Positions 54,751-63,909 of a stretch of 64,000 nt of DNA are shown piece after piece. The DNA comes from Yanshouia hominis (lineage in GTDB: Bacteria > Bacillota > Clostridia > Oscillospirales > Ruminococcaceae): assembly GCA_014385025.1 (NCBI GenBank), contig JACRTB010000001.1:103857-167856 (forward strand), given 5' to 3'. Made by a program: the position numbers and the translations under genes. How positions within the stretch are numbered: the first letter of the stretch is position 1; the number at the start of each line of letters is the position of its first letter. The notes under the pieces are model-generated. The model searched no databases and had not been told where the DNA came from. It saw only the letters and a list, made by a program, of their open reading frames with translations.

Positions 54751-55485
54751 TCAGTGCATTCCGCCGTCAACGATCAGGGTTGTTGCATTAATAAACGAGG
54801 CCTGATCCGAGGCGAGAAACGCGTATGCCGCCGCAATATCAGCCACTTCTCCGGTGCGGCGCAGCGGAATGCTGGCTATTTTCTGCTGCATAATGTCGGG
54901 GGGGATCGCATCCGTCATGGGCGTGCGGATGAAACCGGGAGCAACCGCGTTTACATTGATTCCATATTTTCCAAGCTCCCGGCCCAGAGAACGGGTAAAG
55001 CTCATAATAGCGGCTTTGGAAGCGGCATAGTTAGACTGGCCGAAGTTCCCCTTGATACAGGCGATTGAGGAGGCGCTGACAATTTTTCCGTATCTCTGCT
55101 CCATCATATAGGGAACAACCGCCTTGCTCATATTATAGGTGCCGAACAGGTTTACCTCAATCACCTTATAAAAATCCTCGTCCTTCATTTTGTAGAACTG
55201 GGCGTCCCGGGTGATTCCGGCATTGTTGATCAGAATATCAATTCTGCCATAGGCGTCCGCAACCTGTCTGGCCAACGCATCGCACTGTGCACGGTCGGCA
55301 ACATTCGCAACAAATCCGCAGACCGTGCCAAATTTGCTGAGTTGGGCAACCGCCTCATCGATCGCTTCCCGCCTCATGTCGCAGATTGCTGCTTTAGCTC
55401 CCTCCTGCAAAAAGCGCTTGGCGGTCCCAAAGCCGATTCCGCTGGCCGCTCCGGTAACAATCGCAACTTTTCCATCCAACAGCAT
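54751..55485 (-). CDS. Short-chain dehydrogenase/reductase (FabG-type)
   Basis: 244 aa. Cofactor motif TGAASGIGFG (~11-20), LINNAGITRD, active-site Ser and YAASK (Tyr/Lys), and VNAVAPGFIRTPMTDAIP. It oxidises or reduces a hydroxy/keto group, probably a 3-hydroxyacyl or hydroxyacid intermediate here. GGGAGA precedes the ATG. Confidence 0.93.
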   Translation of the reverse strand: MLLDGKVAIVTGAASGIGFGTAKRFLQEGAKAAICDMRREAIDEAVAQLSKFGTVCGFVANVADRAQCDALARQVADAYGRIDILINNAGITRDAQFYKMKDEDFYKVIEVNLFGTYNMSKAVVPYMMEQRYGKIVSASSIACIKGNFGQSNYAASKAAIMSFTRSLGRELGKYGINVNAVAPGFIRTPMTDAIPPDIMQQKIASIPLRRTGEVADIAAAYAFLASDQASFINATTLIVDGGMH

Positions 55486-55517
55486 TATGAATTCTCCCTT
55501 TCTATCTCAATCTTTTT

Positions 55518-56633
55518 TTATGACAGCTTTCGGATGAGAGAGGCCATTCCCTGACCGCCCGCACTGTAAATACAGGCTGCTCCCAGCTCGCCGGGGGCAA
55601 GTGAAGCGTTCAGGCGCATCAGCATTGCAATACCCTCAGCGCCGTCGTTTTTGCCGAATGCCAGCGCGCCGCCCAGAGGATTCAACACCGCGCTGCCGCC
55701 CAAAGCTCCTGCCGTTTCCAGAACGTCTGCCGCGCTGTTTTCGATGATTTCAAAGCAGGCGAGATCCCTGACTGCCAACCCATGCCGGGCCAGCATTTTT
55801 TTTACCGCAGCCGATCCGGCCGCCTGTGGCCGCTGCGGATCGCATCCTGCAACGGCAAAACCGAGAAGCTCCGCCATAGGGGTAAGATTCCACTCCTTTG
55901 CCTTGTCCCCGCTGGTCAGAAGCGCGGCCGCCGCGCCGTCGGCGCAGGGAGACAGCGGGTCCTGCGTGCTCTGCCCGGCAGGCCATTCGTCGGCCGAAAC
56001 GACAATTTCGCCTTTCTTGCGGTCGGTATAGGAAACCGGAACAATCTGGCTGCTACAAAGTCCGGCAAACCGTTTTGCCTTTTCGCGGCTTTCAGCGGCA
56101 AATGCCGCATCATGCTCGGAGATATTCCCTCCATGGGATTTCTCATACTGTGCGGCGCGACTCATCGGAATGGGCTGGGTACAGCATTCAGCCTCTTCCA
56201 GTGTGTCAATGGCCCTGCGATTCTGCGGATCAAAGTGGAGCCGCACGTCACGCATCACAAAGGGAGCTGCGGAATAGCTGTCCGCCCCGCCCGCAATACA
56301 GATTTCCTCGTTACCGCTGGCAATGAGATAGTAGGCGTTGCGGACCGCCTGCAGGGCCGAGGTAGTGTTTCCCTGTACCGTATACCCGGGCACCTCAACC
56401 GGAAACCCCGCCTTCAGCCATGCATAGTGTCCGATGTTGTTGGGATAGGTGGATGGGTGTGCCTGCCCGAATACAACCTGATCCACCGCTTCCGGCCTGA
56501 TTCCGGTGCGTTCCAACAGCTTTTTCAGTACGGCCGCCGCCAAATCAGACGAGAGAATCTTTTCCATGCTGCCGCCGGGTCTTCCCCACGGCGTACGGAC
56601 CATATCCGCAATGATTACCTTTTGATGTTCCAT
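55518..56633 (-). CDS. Thiolase-fold protein lacking the catalytic residues
   Basis: 371 aa, thiolase fold throughout. The usual nucleophile site TVN-x-x-CGSG reads TVQGNTTSALQAV (Cys to Thr); GHP reads AFGKNDGAEG (His to Lys); the second Cys in C-x-GGG reads CIYSAGGQG; and the NEAFA Asn is lost (EIIENSAAD). The gene is otherwise intact and carries a good RBS (AGGAGGTG). It lies 5 bp from an intact thiolase, so I expect a non-catalytic partner subunit or a changed reaction. Confidence 0.85.
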   Translation of the reverse strand: MEHQKVIIADMVRTPWGRPGGSMEKILSSDLAAAVLKKLLERTGIRPEAVDQVVFGQAHPSTYPNNIGHYAWLKAGFPVEVPGYTVQGNTTSALQAVRNAYYLIASGNEEICIAGGADSYSAAPFVMRDVRLHFDPQNRRAIDTLEEAECCTQPIPMSRAAQYEKSHGGNISEHDAAFAAESREKAKRFAGLCSSQIVPVSYTDRKKGEIVVSADEWPAGQSTQDPLSPCADGAAAALLTSGDKAKEWNLTPMAELLGFAVAGCDPQRPQAAGSAAVKKMLARHGLAVRDLACFEIIENSAADVLETAGALGGSAVLNPLGGALAFGKNDGAEGIAMLMRLNASLAPGELGAACIYSAGGQGMASLIRKLS

Positions 56634-56638
56634 CCCGA

Positions 56639-57838
56639 TCACCTCCTGCACTGCTCAAAGACAGATGCAAATCCCATGCCTCCGCCGATACACATCGTGA
56701 CCATAGCGTAGCGGGCATCGGGACGCTTTTTCAATTCATAAAACAGCTTGGTCGTCAGAATTCCGCCTGTCGCAGCGAGCGGATGTCCCAAAGAAATCCC
56801 GCTGCCGTTTACATTGGTACGCTCCCAGATGGAATCGAAGGTTTCCTTCCCGCTCCAGGAGGCCCACTCCCTCATCACTGCAACGGACTGGGAGGCAAAC
56901 GCCTCATTCAGCTCGATCAAACCGATCTCGTCGATGGTCAATCCCGCCTTCTCCAGTGCCTCCTTTGAAGCTCCAATCGGGCCTATTCCCATAATGCTGG
57001 GGTGGATTCCCACCACAGCGGAGGAAACATGCCGCAGGTAGTAGTCATAACCGAGGGCGTCCGCCTTTTCGCGGCTCATCACAATGACGGCGGAGGCACC
57101 GTCGTTGCGTCCCGAAGAATTGCCGGCCGTCACACATCCGCCCTTTTTGAAGACGGACTTCAGTGAAGCAAGCTTTTCCAGCGTGGTTTCACGCGGAAAT
57201 TCATCGGTGTCGAAATTTCCGACCGGGACAATCTGTTCCTTGAAGCGGCCCTCCGCGATCGCACGTTGGGCGCGCTGCTGGCTGCGATAGGCAAATAAAT
57301 CCTGGATTTCCCGCTCGATGTGGTACTGTTCCGCGACATTTTCCGCCGTCAGACCCATCGGGAGATCTCCGAACAGCTCTTCGGGAGAGTTGCCCGCGCT
57401 TCCCTCCATGATGTTGTCTTTGAACACCATGTCGCGCGTCCCAATACCGTGGCGGGCGTTGCGCAGGTAATAGCAGGATTTGGTCATATTCTCGGCGCCG
57501 CCCGCCAGAATCACATCCGCATCTCCGCAGCCAATCACCTGGCAGGCGTCAAAGATTGACTGTGATCCCGAGGAACAGGCGCGGTGGAGCGTATACCCCG
57601 GAACACCCTCGGGAAGCTCCGCCTGAAGCCACCCATACCGAGCCAGATTCATCGGATATGTATTCATCTTCACGTGGCCGAAAATTACCTCATCGACATC
57701 GTCCGGCTCGATCCGGGAACGGCGAAGCACTTCTTTCATTACCACTGCCGCAAGAATCTGCTCATCATATTCGCTCAAAGAGCCGTTCATTTTTCCGACA
57801 GCCGTTCTGACGCAATCCGTTACAACAACGTCCCGCAT
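56639..57838 (-). CDS. Acyl-CoA acetyltransferase (thiolase)
   Basis: 399 aa. Complete catalytic set: HRACSSGSQSI (nucleophile Cys), LNEAFASQ, GISLGHPLAATGG (His) and TMCIGGGMG (second Cys). It cleaves 3-ketoacyl-CoA to acetyl-CoA plus a shorter acyl-CoA. I use the ATG at 57838; AAGGAGTG lies upstream and alternative GTG/TTG codons add four residues. First gene of the minus-strand CoA operon. Confidence 0.93.
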   Translation of the reverse strand: MRDVVVTDCVRTAVGKMNGSLSEYDEQILAAVVMKEVLRRSRIEPDDVDEVIFGHVKMNTYPMNLARYGWLQAELPEGVPGYTLHRACSSGSQSIFDACQVIGCGDADVILAGGAENMTKSCYYLRNARHGIGTRDMVFKDNIMEGSAGNSPEELFGDLPMGLTAENVAEQYHIEREIQDLFAYRSQQRAQRAIAEGRFKEQIVPVGNFDTDEFPRETTLEKLASLKSVFKKGGCVTAGNSSGRNDGASAVIVMSREKADALGYDYYLRHVSSAVVGIHPSIMGIGPIGASKEALEKAGLTIDEIGLIELNEAFASQSVAVMREWASWSGKETFDSIWERTNVNGSGISLGHPLAATGGILTTKLFYELKKRPDARYAMVTMCIGGGMGFASVFEQCRR

Positions 57839-57908
57839 GAATTTCAACACTCCTTGTTCATGATAAAACGATCAACTCGCTATATCTTGGGATGTAAATA
57901 GTATAACA

Positions 57909-57937
57909 TTGACAATTCAAAAAAAATAATTCATAAT
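57909..57937 (+). promoter_or_regulatory. Promoter of the LysR-type regulator gene
   Basis: TTGACA, 17 bp, CATAAT in the AT-rich 148-bp divergent gap. The operator for the CoA operon presumably overlaps it. Confidence 0.7.
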
Positions 57938-57986
57938 AAGTTTTAGATTCAGAAGATAAAACAAATATAAAAGGAGAGCCGCAGAG

Positions 57987-58868
57987 ATGATCACTTTGTT
58001 GCAATTAAAATACTTTCGCCAGCTGGCGGCCACTGAACATATTACAAGAACCGCAAGGGAGCTTTACATTTCCCAAACCGCCCTCAGCAGCATGATTATT
58101 GGACTGGAAAAGGAACTTGGAACCCCTCTGTTTGAACGGTCCAACCGCGCAATCCACCTCAACGAAGCCGGAAGGCTTTATCTCAAATACGTGGATGAAG
58201 TATTTCTGGCCCTCGAGAACGGCCGCATGGCGCTGAACGATATCACCGAGTCCAAGGAACGGAAGATCAGCATCGCCATGGGTTCGTCGCTGGTGTGGGT
58301 TCCCATGATCCATACCTTCCACCAAAAATTCCCGCAGTATAACATCAGTCAATTCAACATGTCCACCACCGCGCTCACTGCATCCCTCAATGATTTTTCG
58401 GTGGACTTTGTAATCGCCGGCGTCGGTGACATTCCCATGGCAGAGCTGTCCTACGAGCCAATTAAAACCGATGGAATCTATCTCTGCGTCCCCAAAGGCC
58501 ACCGTCTGGCCGACCGGGAATGCGTCTATATGGATGAACTGTGCGATGAGGATTTTATCAACCTGCAGGTCGGCTCTCCTTGGAGACGTTATTGCGACTA
58601 CCTGTTTGAACAGGCGGGATATGAAGTGCACTCGGTTTTGGAATGCGACTACACCATGCGCGCCGCACTGATCGAGTCGGGATTCGGCGTTTCGCTGACA
58701 TCAGCTTCCGCACGCGAGGTAGATCTGCTCAAGCCAAACCGGTATATCCGTATCGCCGATCCTTACGCCCGCCGTGAGATGGCAATTTTTTGGAACCCAC
58801 GCAAATACATTTCCAAGGCGATGACAGATTTTAAGCAGTACTGCATCAGCTATTATGTGGCTGGGTGA
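57987..58868 (+). CDS. LysR-family transcriptional regulator
   Basis: 293 aa. N-terminal HTH: LKYFRQLAATEHITRTARELYISQTALSSMIIGLEKELGTPLFERS; then the periplasmic-binding-like effector domain. Divergent from the thiolase operon, so it most likely activates that operon in response to a pathway acid or CoA ester. AAAGGAGAG precedes the ATG. Confidence 0.94.
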   Translation: MITLLQLKYFRQLAATEHITRTARELYISQTALSSMIIGLEKELGTPLFERSNRAIHLNEAGRLYLKYVDEVFLALENGRMALNDITESKERKISIAMGSSLVWVPMIHTFHQKFPQYNISQFNMSTTALTASLNDFSVDFVIAGVGDIPMAELSYEPIKTDGIYLCVPKGHRLADRECVYMDELCDEDFINLQVGSPWRRYCDYLFEQAGYEVHSVLECDYTMRAALIESGFGVSLTSASAREVDLLKPNRYIRIADPYARREMAIFWNPRKYISKAMTDFKQYCISYYVAG

Positions 58869-58904
58869 ATCCAAGACGGAAAGTTCTGATATGCCGCCGC
58901 TTGC

Positions 58905-58935
58905 AAAAAAGGATGGCTTTTGCCATCCTTTTTCT
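58905..58935 (+). terminator. Terminator of the LysR gene
   Basis: AAAAAGGATGGC / GCCATCCTTTTT stem, 4-nt loop, then CTTTTG. Confidence 0.9.
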
Positions 58936-59089
58936 TTTGTGTTTTTCTACGCTGCTTCCGCCTTCGCCGCACTTCTATTTGGGCAAGCCGTCCCTCTCTC
59001 AAGGGAAAACAAATTCTGAAACTTTGATTAAGAAGTTACAGCTTATGAATTAATAAGAATAAATCCAATGCCCGAATTCCAAAAAAGCC

Positions 59090-59119
59090 TTGCGGCGTTT
59101 AACGCATTCTCTCTATAAT
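59090..59119 (+). promoter_or_regulatory. Promoter with internal dyad, CaiB-type gene
   Basis: TTGCGG, 18 bp, TATAAT. A palindrome GCGTT-T-AACGC (59095-59105) lies between the boxes, where a repressor would compete with polymerase. Confidence 0.6.
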
Positions 59120-59174
59120 AAAAGACAGGTGAACAAATTATGTGCGCAAACAAAATTATGGGAGGCATATCCGA

Positions 59175-60392
59175 ATGGAAGCTCAGAGAAAAATCCTCGA
59201 AGGAATTAAAGTCGTTGAACTGGCCAACTATGTGGCCGCGCCGATTATCGGCCGTATCTGTGCGGATATGGGAGCAGAAGTCATTAAAATAGAGGGCCGC
59301 GGCGGCGACGCTTGGCGGGCCACTTCCGCCGGACATACTCAAACCGGTTTTGATGAAAACCCTCTCTTCGATCTTTTTAATGTTGGAAAAAAGTCTCTCA
59401 GCCTGAATATGAAAAATGAAAAAGGCAAGGAAATCTTTTTTCAGCTTCTGAAAGGCGCAGACATTTTAGTGACCAATACGCGCAATCAGTCTCTGGTCAA
59501 GCTGGGGATTGACTATGATTCCATTAAGAATCGTTTTCCGCGCCTGATCTTTGTGACCCTGACCGGTTACGGTTATGAAGGACCCGACTGCAACGCCCCT
59601 GGATTTGATAACATCGCCTTTTGGTCGCGCCCCGGCTTTTCGGCGGATATGGCGATCGACTCCGCCGGAAGCTATCCAGTGAACTCCCGCTATGCGATGG
59701 GCGACACCATTGCGGGAACGACTCTGTTTGGGGCGGTCATGGCCGCACTCTACCAGCGGGAGAAGAGCGGGCGGGGCGATTTTGTTACGATGTCCCTTTA
59801 TGGCGCCGGAATCTGGAATTTCGGCGGCAGCATTGTGATGGCCGAAAAGCCCTACTGTCATGAATTCCCTGAAAAGCGCAACTTCGGAATTGCCATGAAT
59901 CTTGCCTACCGCTGCGCCGACGGCGAGTGGATTCGATGCACAATCTTTGAATATGACCGTTATGCCCATAAGTTTTACGAGGCGTTGGACGTAACCGAGC
60001 AAATGGCATCGCTTGGTGTCACCAGCCTGCCGATTATGATGGAAAAAGCGGAAAGCATCGTGCCGATTTATGAAAGGGTGTTTGCGACTAAGCCCTCGTC
60101 GGAATGGCTGAAAATCTTCAGCGATCTGGATATTGTCTGCGGGCGCCTGAATCATTTCGGCGACGTGCTTGAGGATCAGCAGGCGTGGGCCAATGAATAC
60201 CTGCAAACCTACCGGTGCACAAATGGCGCCGAGCGCATCCTGCCCACTGCGCCGGTGCGCTTTGGCTCTCAAGGGGCGCTCAAGGTGGGAAAGCCTGTGA
60301 TGTTTGGTGAAAACAATCAGGAAGTCCTTGCCGCTTTAGGCTACAGCCTGGAGGAAATCCAAAAAATCTCCGACGCAGGCGCGCTGGGTTGA
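59175..60392 (+). CDS. Class III (CaiB/BaiF-type) CoA-transferase
   Basis: 405 aa. Starts LEGIKVVELANYVAAPIIGRICADMGAEVIKIEGRGGDAWR, the family N-terminus, with SLNMKNEKGKEIF and GYGYEGPDCNAPGFDNIAFWSRPGF further in; the GDTIAGTTLFGAVMAAL stretch follows. It transfers CoA between carboxylic acids. GGGAGG lies before the ATG at 59175. Own promoter, next to the LysR regulator, so probably part of the same degradation regulon. Confidence 0.9.
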   Translation: MEAQRKILEGIKVVELANYVAAPIIGRICADMGAEVIKIEGRGGDAWRATSAGHTQTGFDENPLFDLFNVGKKSLSLNMKNEKGKEIFFQLLKGADILVTNTRNQSLVKLGIDYDSIKNRFPRLIFVTLTGYGYEGPDCNAPGFDNIAFWSRPGFSADMAIDSAGSYPVNSRYAMGDTIAGTTLFGAVMAALYQREKSGRGDFVTMSLYGAGIWNFGGSIVMAEKPYCHEFPEKRNFGIAMNLAYRCADGEWIRCTIFEYDRYAHKFYEALDVTEQMASLGVTSLPIMMEKAESIVPIYERVFATKPSSEWLKIFSDLDIVCGRLNHFGDVLEDQQAWANEYLQTYRCTNGAERILPTAPVRFGSQGALKVGKPVMFGENNQEVLAALGYSLEEIQKISDAGALG

Positions 60393-61080
60393 CAAACTAA
60401 CTGAAATTTTCTTGTGCGGCGCGAGGGCGATTGTCCCACACCATGCAAAGCAGACTGCGTCAGCGCTATAGCGGTGCGCCTGAGCCCTGCCGCAAATTTT
60501 CCGCAGCCGCGAGGCGAAAAGCGATGCAATCAAAACTGCGTGTTGAATGCGTTGTAGGTACCTGCTCTGAAAAGAAATGACACCGGCTACTGCCGATCTG
60601 AGCTATATTTTTCGGATTTCACCTGCGTCCAATGTCTTCCACACAGCAGACGGACGAGTGCAAGCGGCCAAATCCGCATGCACCCGTCCGCTTCTTCGTT
60701 TTTCTCTCCGGCCGCTCGCCTGGTGAGTGGCGCACCCGAGCAAAGGGTGCCGCATTTCTCACTTTACCGCCCGAATCAGGAGATGGCAATCGCTCCCTGT
60801 TTTTCCTTCGAAGCGGGTGCCAGAGCCCTCGCCGCCCAACTGTTCGTTTTCCCTCACCGATCGGCTGGTGAGCGGACGGGCGGCGAACATTCCGTCCGCA
60901 ATTGAGAAGTCAAATTACAAACCATCAGGCGGCTGGATCAGAACGAATCCTCCATTTACAGATGGATATTTGAAGAGTTTCTTTAAGAAACAGATCCCAA
61001 AACCGAAAAGCTCCTTTATTTTCTCCCAAACAAACCTAAATTTGTCCCTTCCCGCATAGGATTGCAGTAAAGACAACTCA
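60393..61080. other. Gene-free stretch with a terminator-like hairpin
   Basis: At 60651-60690 CGGACGAGTGCAAGCGG pairs with CCGCATGCACCCGTCCG (two mismatches), followed by CTTCTTCGTTTTT, a plus-strand terminator 260 bp after the CaiB-type gene. The remaining sequence shows no supported gene. Confidence 0.5.
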
Positions 61081-61097
61081 AAGGGGAGGGCAACTGT

Positions 61098-61367
61098 GTG
61101 AAAGGCTTGCCAGAGGAGCGTGCGATCCAGCTCGCTCAGTATATTATCGAGCATAACGCCACGGTGCGTCAGGCGGCGAAGGCTTTTTCGGTAAGTAAAT
61201 CAACGGTACATAAGGACGTGAGTGAACGTCTGCGGCTGCTTTCTCCCTCCCTGTTCGAGCAGTGCAGGGCGGTGCTTGAGATAAACAAGCTGCAGCGCCA
61301 TATTCGGGGCGGGTTGGCAACCCGGGAGAAGTATGCACGAATTCGTGCCGTTGATCACCTCCACTAA
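61098..61367 (+). CDS. spoIIID: Stage III sporulation regulator SpoIIID
   Basis: 89 aa. LPEERAIQLAQYIIEHNATVRQAAKAFSVSKSTVHKDVSERL is the SpoIIID HTH; the C-terminal LEINKLQRHIRGGLATREKY basic region is also conserved. It controls mother-cell genes under sigma-E. GTG start with GGGAGGG about 7 nt upstream. It supports a spore-forming host. Confidence 0.95.
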   Translation: MKGLPEERAIQLAQYIIEHNATVRQAAKAFSVSKSTVHKDVSERLRLLSPSLFEQCRAVLEINKLQRHIRGGLATREKYARIRAVDHLH

Positions 61368-61373
61368 TGCAGA

Positions 61374-61438
61374 CAGCGGAAGGACTCTTTGCAGGGGCGG
61401 CGGACCGGCCGCATTCCCTGAAAAGAGTCCTTCCGCTG
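61374..61438. terminator. Bidirectional terminator between spoIIID and the XRE gene
   Basis: 17-bp perfect arms CAGCGGAAGGACTCTTT / AAAGAGTCCTTCCGCTG with an inner CAGGG/CCCTG pair, between converging genes. Confidence 0.8.
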
Positions 61439-61439
61439 A

Positions 61440-62666
61440 TTATTTCCGTTTCATGGGGTCATAGTCCGGCTGTATGGCGTCGTAGTGGTCGGCTTCCAGC
61501 CATCCGCGTTCATCCGCCCGGATATCAAAACCGACGGCAAGCATGTATTGATCTCTTCCGAGGCTGTCAACCACATGGAATGCAAGATCGAGAGCATCTC
61601 CGTCGGCAAGTTCCACTGCCTGATGCAGTTCGATTGATCGGTCGAGTTCCTTGAAAGGTCCCGCTGGAAGCTCCACCGGCTCGATGTAGACCACCTCTCC
61701 GTTGCGCAGGATTTCCAGCTGCGCTGAAACCGGCTCGGCCGACTGTTCGCTGCCGGGAAAAATCTGTACCCGCGCCGAGCCGTCGAAGGCGCAGCTTCCG
61801 TCTTTCCTCTGGTGTCCGAAGCTTCCCTGCCAGTCGCACCAGAGGTCAAGCCCTGTTTGTACCCGCAGATTCCCGATCGTTTCCAGCAGCTGCACCTGGC
61901 GTTCCCCGTCCTTTTCCAGACGGACGCTCAGCTTCAGCTCTTGTTCGAGATCGCAGGGAAGCTCAATCCGGGCACAATAGCGCCCCGACGCCTCCTGCGA
62001 GGCGGCTGAGACATAGGAGCCGCCTTCCTCTATCTCAGCGGCAAACTCCGCCTTTGTCCCATCTACAATCCGTTTCGGCACCGCCCAAATGGCAAGGGTT
62101 ACGGTTCGGGCTTCCCGGTCATACGCCTCGAGACGGTATCCCCAGTCAGCGATAAGGCTGTTTTCTTTCTCGATCAAATCCGCAAGCTGCCAGGTCAGGC
62201 CGTTGATCTGGGACGAAAGCTCGCTTTGCATCCCCCACAGATTATTCTCAACCTTTTGAACCCGGGCGGAAAGCCGTTCAAATTGTCCCCACACCGCCCA
62301 AGTCAGAGATACGGCCGCCAAAACCAGACAGACAAGCTGCCACCTCTTGAGCCGGCGCGGCGGCGTTTTCTTCTCCAGCTCGGAAACATACCTTCCCACA
62401 ATCTTCTCAACAGCTGCAAGCTCCCGTTCCGAAAGCGTCTCCCCGTCCGCGCCGCCGTCTTTCTTCTCCTCCTCGATTCCGAGCAGGGCGCCCAGCGGGA
62501 TGCCGAACAGCCTGCTTAATGCAATGAGCTTTTCCAGCTCGGGCACCGCGGCGTCTCCTTCCCATTTGGAGATCGCCTGCCGCGATACGCCCAGCCGCTC
62601 GCCCAGTGCCTCCTGCGAGATTCCGGCAGCCCGCCGCCCGGCGGCAATTCGCTCTCCCAGCGTCAT
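61440..62666 (-). CDS. XRE-family regulator with TM segment and extracytoplasmic domain
   Basis: 408 aa. HTH MTLGERIAAGRRAAGISQEALGERLGVSRQAISKWEGDAAVPELEKL (1-47), a charged linker, a TM helix (QLVCLVLAAVSLTWAVWG, ~118-136), a short coiled coil and a ~250-residue beta-rich domain of unknown kind. A membrane-bound transcription factor of this layout is common in Clostridia. AAGGAGG lies 9 nt before the ATG. Divergent from sigG. Confidence 0.88.
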   Translation of the reverse strand: MTLGERIAAGRRAAGISQEALGERLGVSRQAISKWEGDAAVPELEKLIALSRLFGIPLGALLGIEEEKKDGGADGETLSERELAAVEKIVGRYVSELEKKTPPRRLKRWQLVCLVLAAVSLTWAVWGQFERLSARVQKVENNLWGMQSELSSQINGLTWQLADLIEKENSLIADWGYRLEAYDREARTVTLAIWAVPKRIVDGTKAEFAAEIEEGGSYVSAASQEASGRYCARIELPCDLEQELKLSVRLEKDGERQVQLLETIGNLRVQTGLDLWCDWQGSFGHQRKDGSCAFDGSARVQIFPGSEQSAEPVSAQLEILRNGEVVYIEPVELPAGPFKELDRSIELHQAVELADGDALDLAFHVVDSLGRDQYMLAVGFDIRADERGWLEADHYDAIQPDYDPMKRK

Positions 62667-62707
62667 TGGCGTCCGCCTCCTTTCAAATGCCATCTTAACA
62701 GATTTAG

Positions 62708-63007
62708 GCCATTCTGCCAACCATCTGAGGAGAGCGGTTTGTCAACCAGTGGTTGCACTTCGCATTCTTATGCGGTTTCCGGCAATTTGACAGGGCGTAC
62801 AAAAAAGTTGGAAGCCGACTGCCCGCAAAGTGCCCGGCCCATACGCAAAAGGTTTGAGCCATTCTCCAACCATCCGGGGAGAGCGGTTTGTCAACCGGTG
62901 GTTGTACCTCGCATTCTTATGCGGTTTCCGGCATTTTGGCAAGGTGTGCGAAAAATATTGGAAGCTGATTGCCCGCAGAGCGCCCGGCCCATACTCAAGA
63001 GCAGTGA
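62708..63007. repeat. 150-bp tandem direct duplication upstream of sigG
   Basis: Two copies (62708-62857 and 62858-63007) match over most of their length with small indels. Each contains CAACC-N3-GGTTG and CGCAT-TCTT-ATGCG palindromes. The duplicated stretch ends 19 bp before the sigG ATG. Confidence 0.85.
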
Positions 63008-63026
63008 ATCAAAGCGAGGTGGGCGG

Positions 63027-63797
63027 ATGAATTTTAACAAGGTGGAAATCTGCGGGGTGGATACCTCGAAGCTGCCGGTCATCAGCGAGAAGGAGAAGCT
63101 CGATCTGATGCGCCGCGCCAAAGAGGGGGACGCTGCGGCGCGTGACCGAATGATTGCCAGCAACCTGCGTCTGGTGCTTTCAGTCGTTCAGAAATTTGCC
63201 AACCGGGGAGAAAATCCCGACGATCTTTTTCAGGTTGGCTGCATCGGACTCATTAAGGCGATCGACCATTTCGATCCCACTCTGGAGGTGCGCTTCTCCA
63301 CCTATGGGGTGCCGATGATTATCGGGGAAATCCGGCGGTACCTGCGGGACAACAACGCGGTGCGGGTCAGCCGCTCGATGCGGGATACCGCCTACAAGGC
63401 GCTGCAGGTGCGGGAAAGGCTGCTGGGAGAGAACCTCGTGGAACCGACCGTTGAACAGATTGCAAAGGAAATGGGGGTGCGCCGCCAGGAGGTTGTCGCC
63501 GCGCTGGAAGCGATTGTCGAACCGATTTCCCTGTATGAACCAATCTATTCGGATGGCGGCGATCCGATCTTTGTAATGGACCAGATCGGAGATCCGGGTA
63601 CCGACGGGGACTGGCTCGACGAAATCTCCTTTCGGGAGGCCATCGCCGCGCTGGCCGAACGGGAAAAGAAAATTCTCTCGCTGCGGTTTGTCGTCGGAAA
63701 AACACAGATGGAGGTCGCCCGCGAGGTCGGCATCAGTCAGGCACAGGTATCCCGGCTCGAAAAGGGCGCGCTGGAAAAGATTAAGAAACGGATGTGA
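63027..63797 (+). CDS. sigG: Sporulation sigma factor SigG
   Basis: 256 aa. The N-terminus [14 protein letters not shown] is diagnostic for sigma-G. Region 2: [39 protein letters not shown]; regions 3-4 end [30 protein letters not shown]. It directs forespore gene expression after engulfment. GAGGTGG precedes the ATG at 63027; an in-frame extension runs through the upstream repeats but has no family support. Confidence 0.95.
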   Translation: MNFNKVEICGVDTSKLPVISEKEKLDLMRRAKEGDAAARDRMIASNLRLVLSVVQKFANRGENPDDLFQVGCIGLIKAIDHFDPTLEVRFSTYGVPMIIGEIRRYLRDNNAVRVSRSMRDTAYKALQVRERLLGENLVEPTVEQIAKEMGVRRQEVVAALEAIVEPISLYEPIYSDGGDPIFVMDQIGDPGTDGDWLDEISFREAIAALAEREKKILSLRFVVGKTQMEVAREVGISQAQVSRLEKGALEKIKKRM

Positions 63798-63909
63798 CGG
63801 ACGCCGAAGCGGCACCCGGAGCTTTCGCTCTGTCTGCTCGGATATGCGGCGATGCGGCAGGGCCCCGGCCCGATTCTTTGTCCTAACGCCCTTCGTCCCG
63901 TTTGGATAT
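63798..63909. other. Junction between sigG and the carboxyltransferase fragment
   Basis: No terminator or gene is recognised. The minus-strand frame of the fragment stays open across here and antisense through sigG, but without homology. Confidence 0.4.

Noticed and set aside
60678..61059. Short plus-strand frames between the CaiB-type gene and spoIIID
   Set aside because: No ribosome sites, no family features and overlapping alternatives; treated as non-coding.
62739..63026. N-terminal extension of SigG through the upstream repeats
   Set aside because: Sigma-G starts at the [13 protein letters not shown] motif with its own ribosome site; the extension only stays open because the repeat length is a multiple of three.
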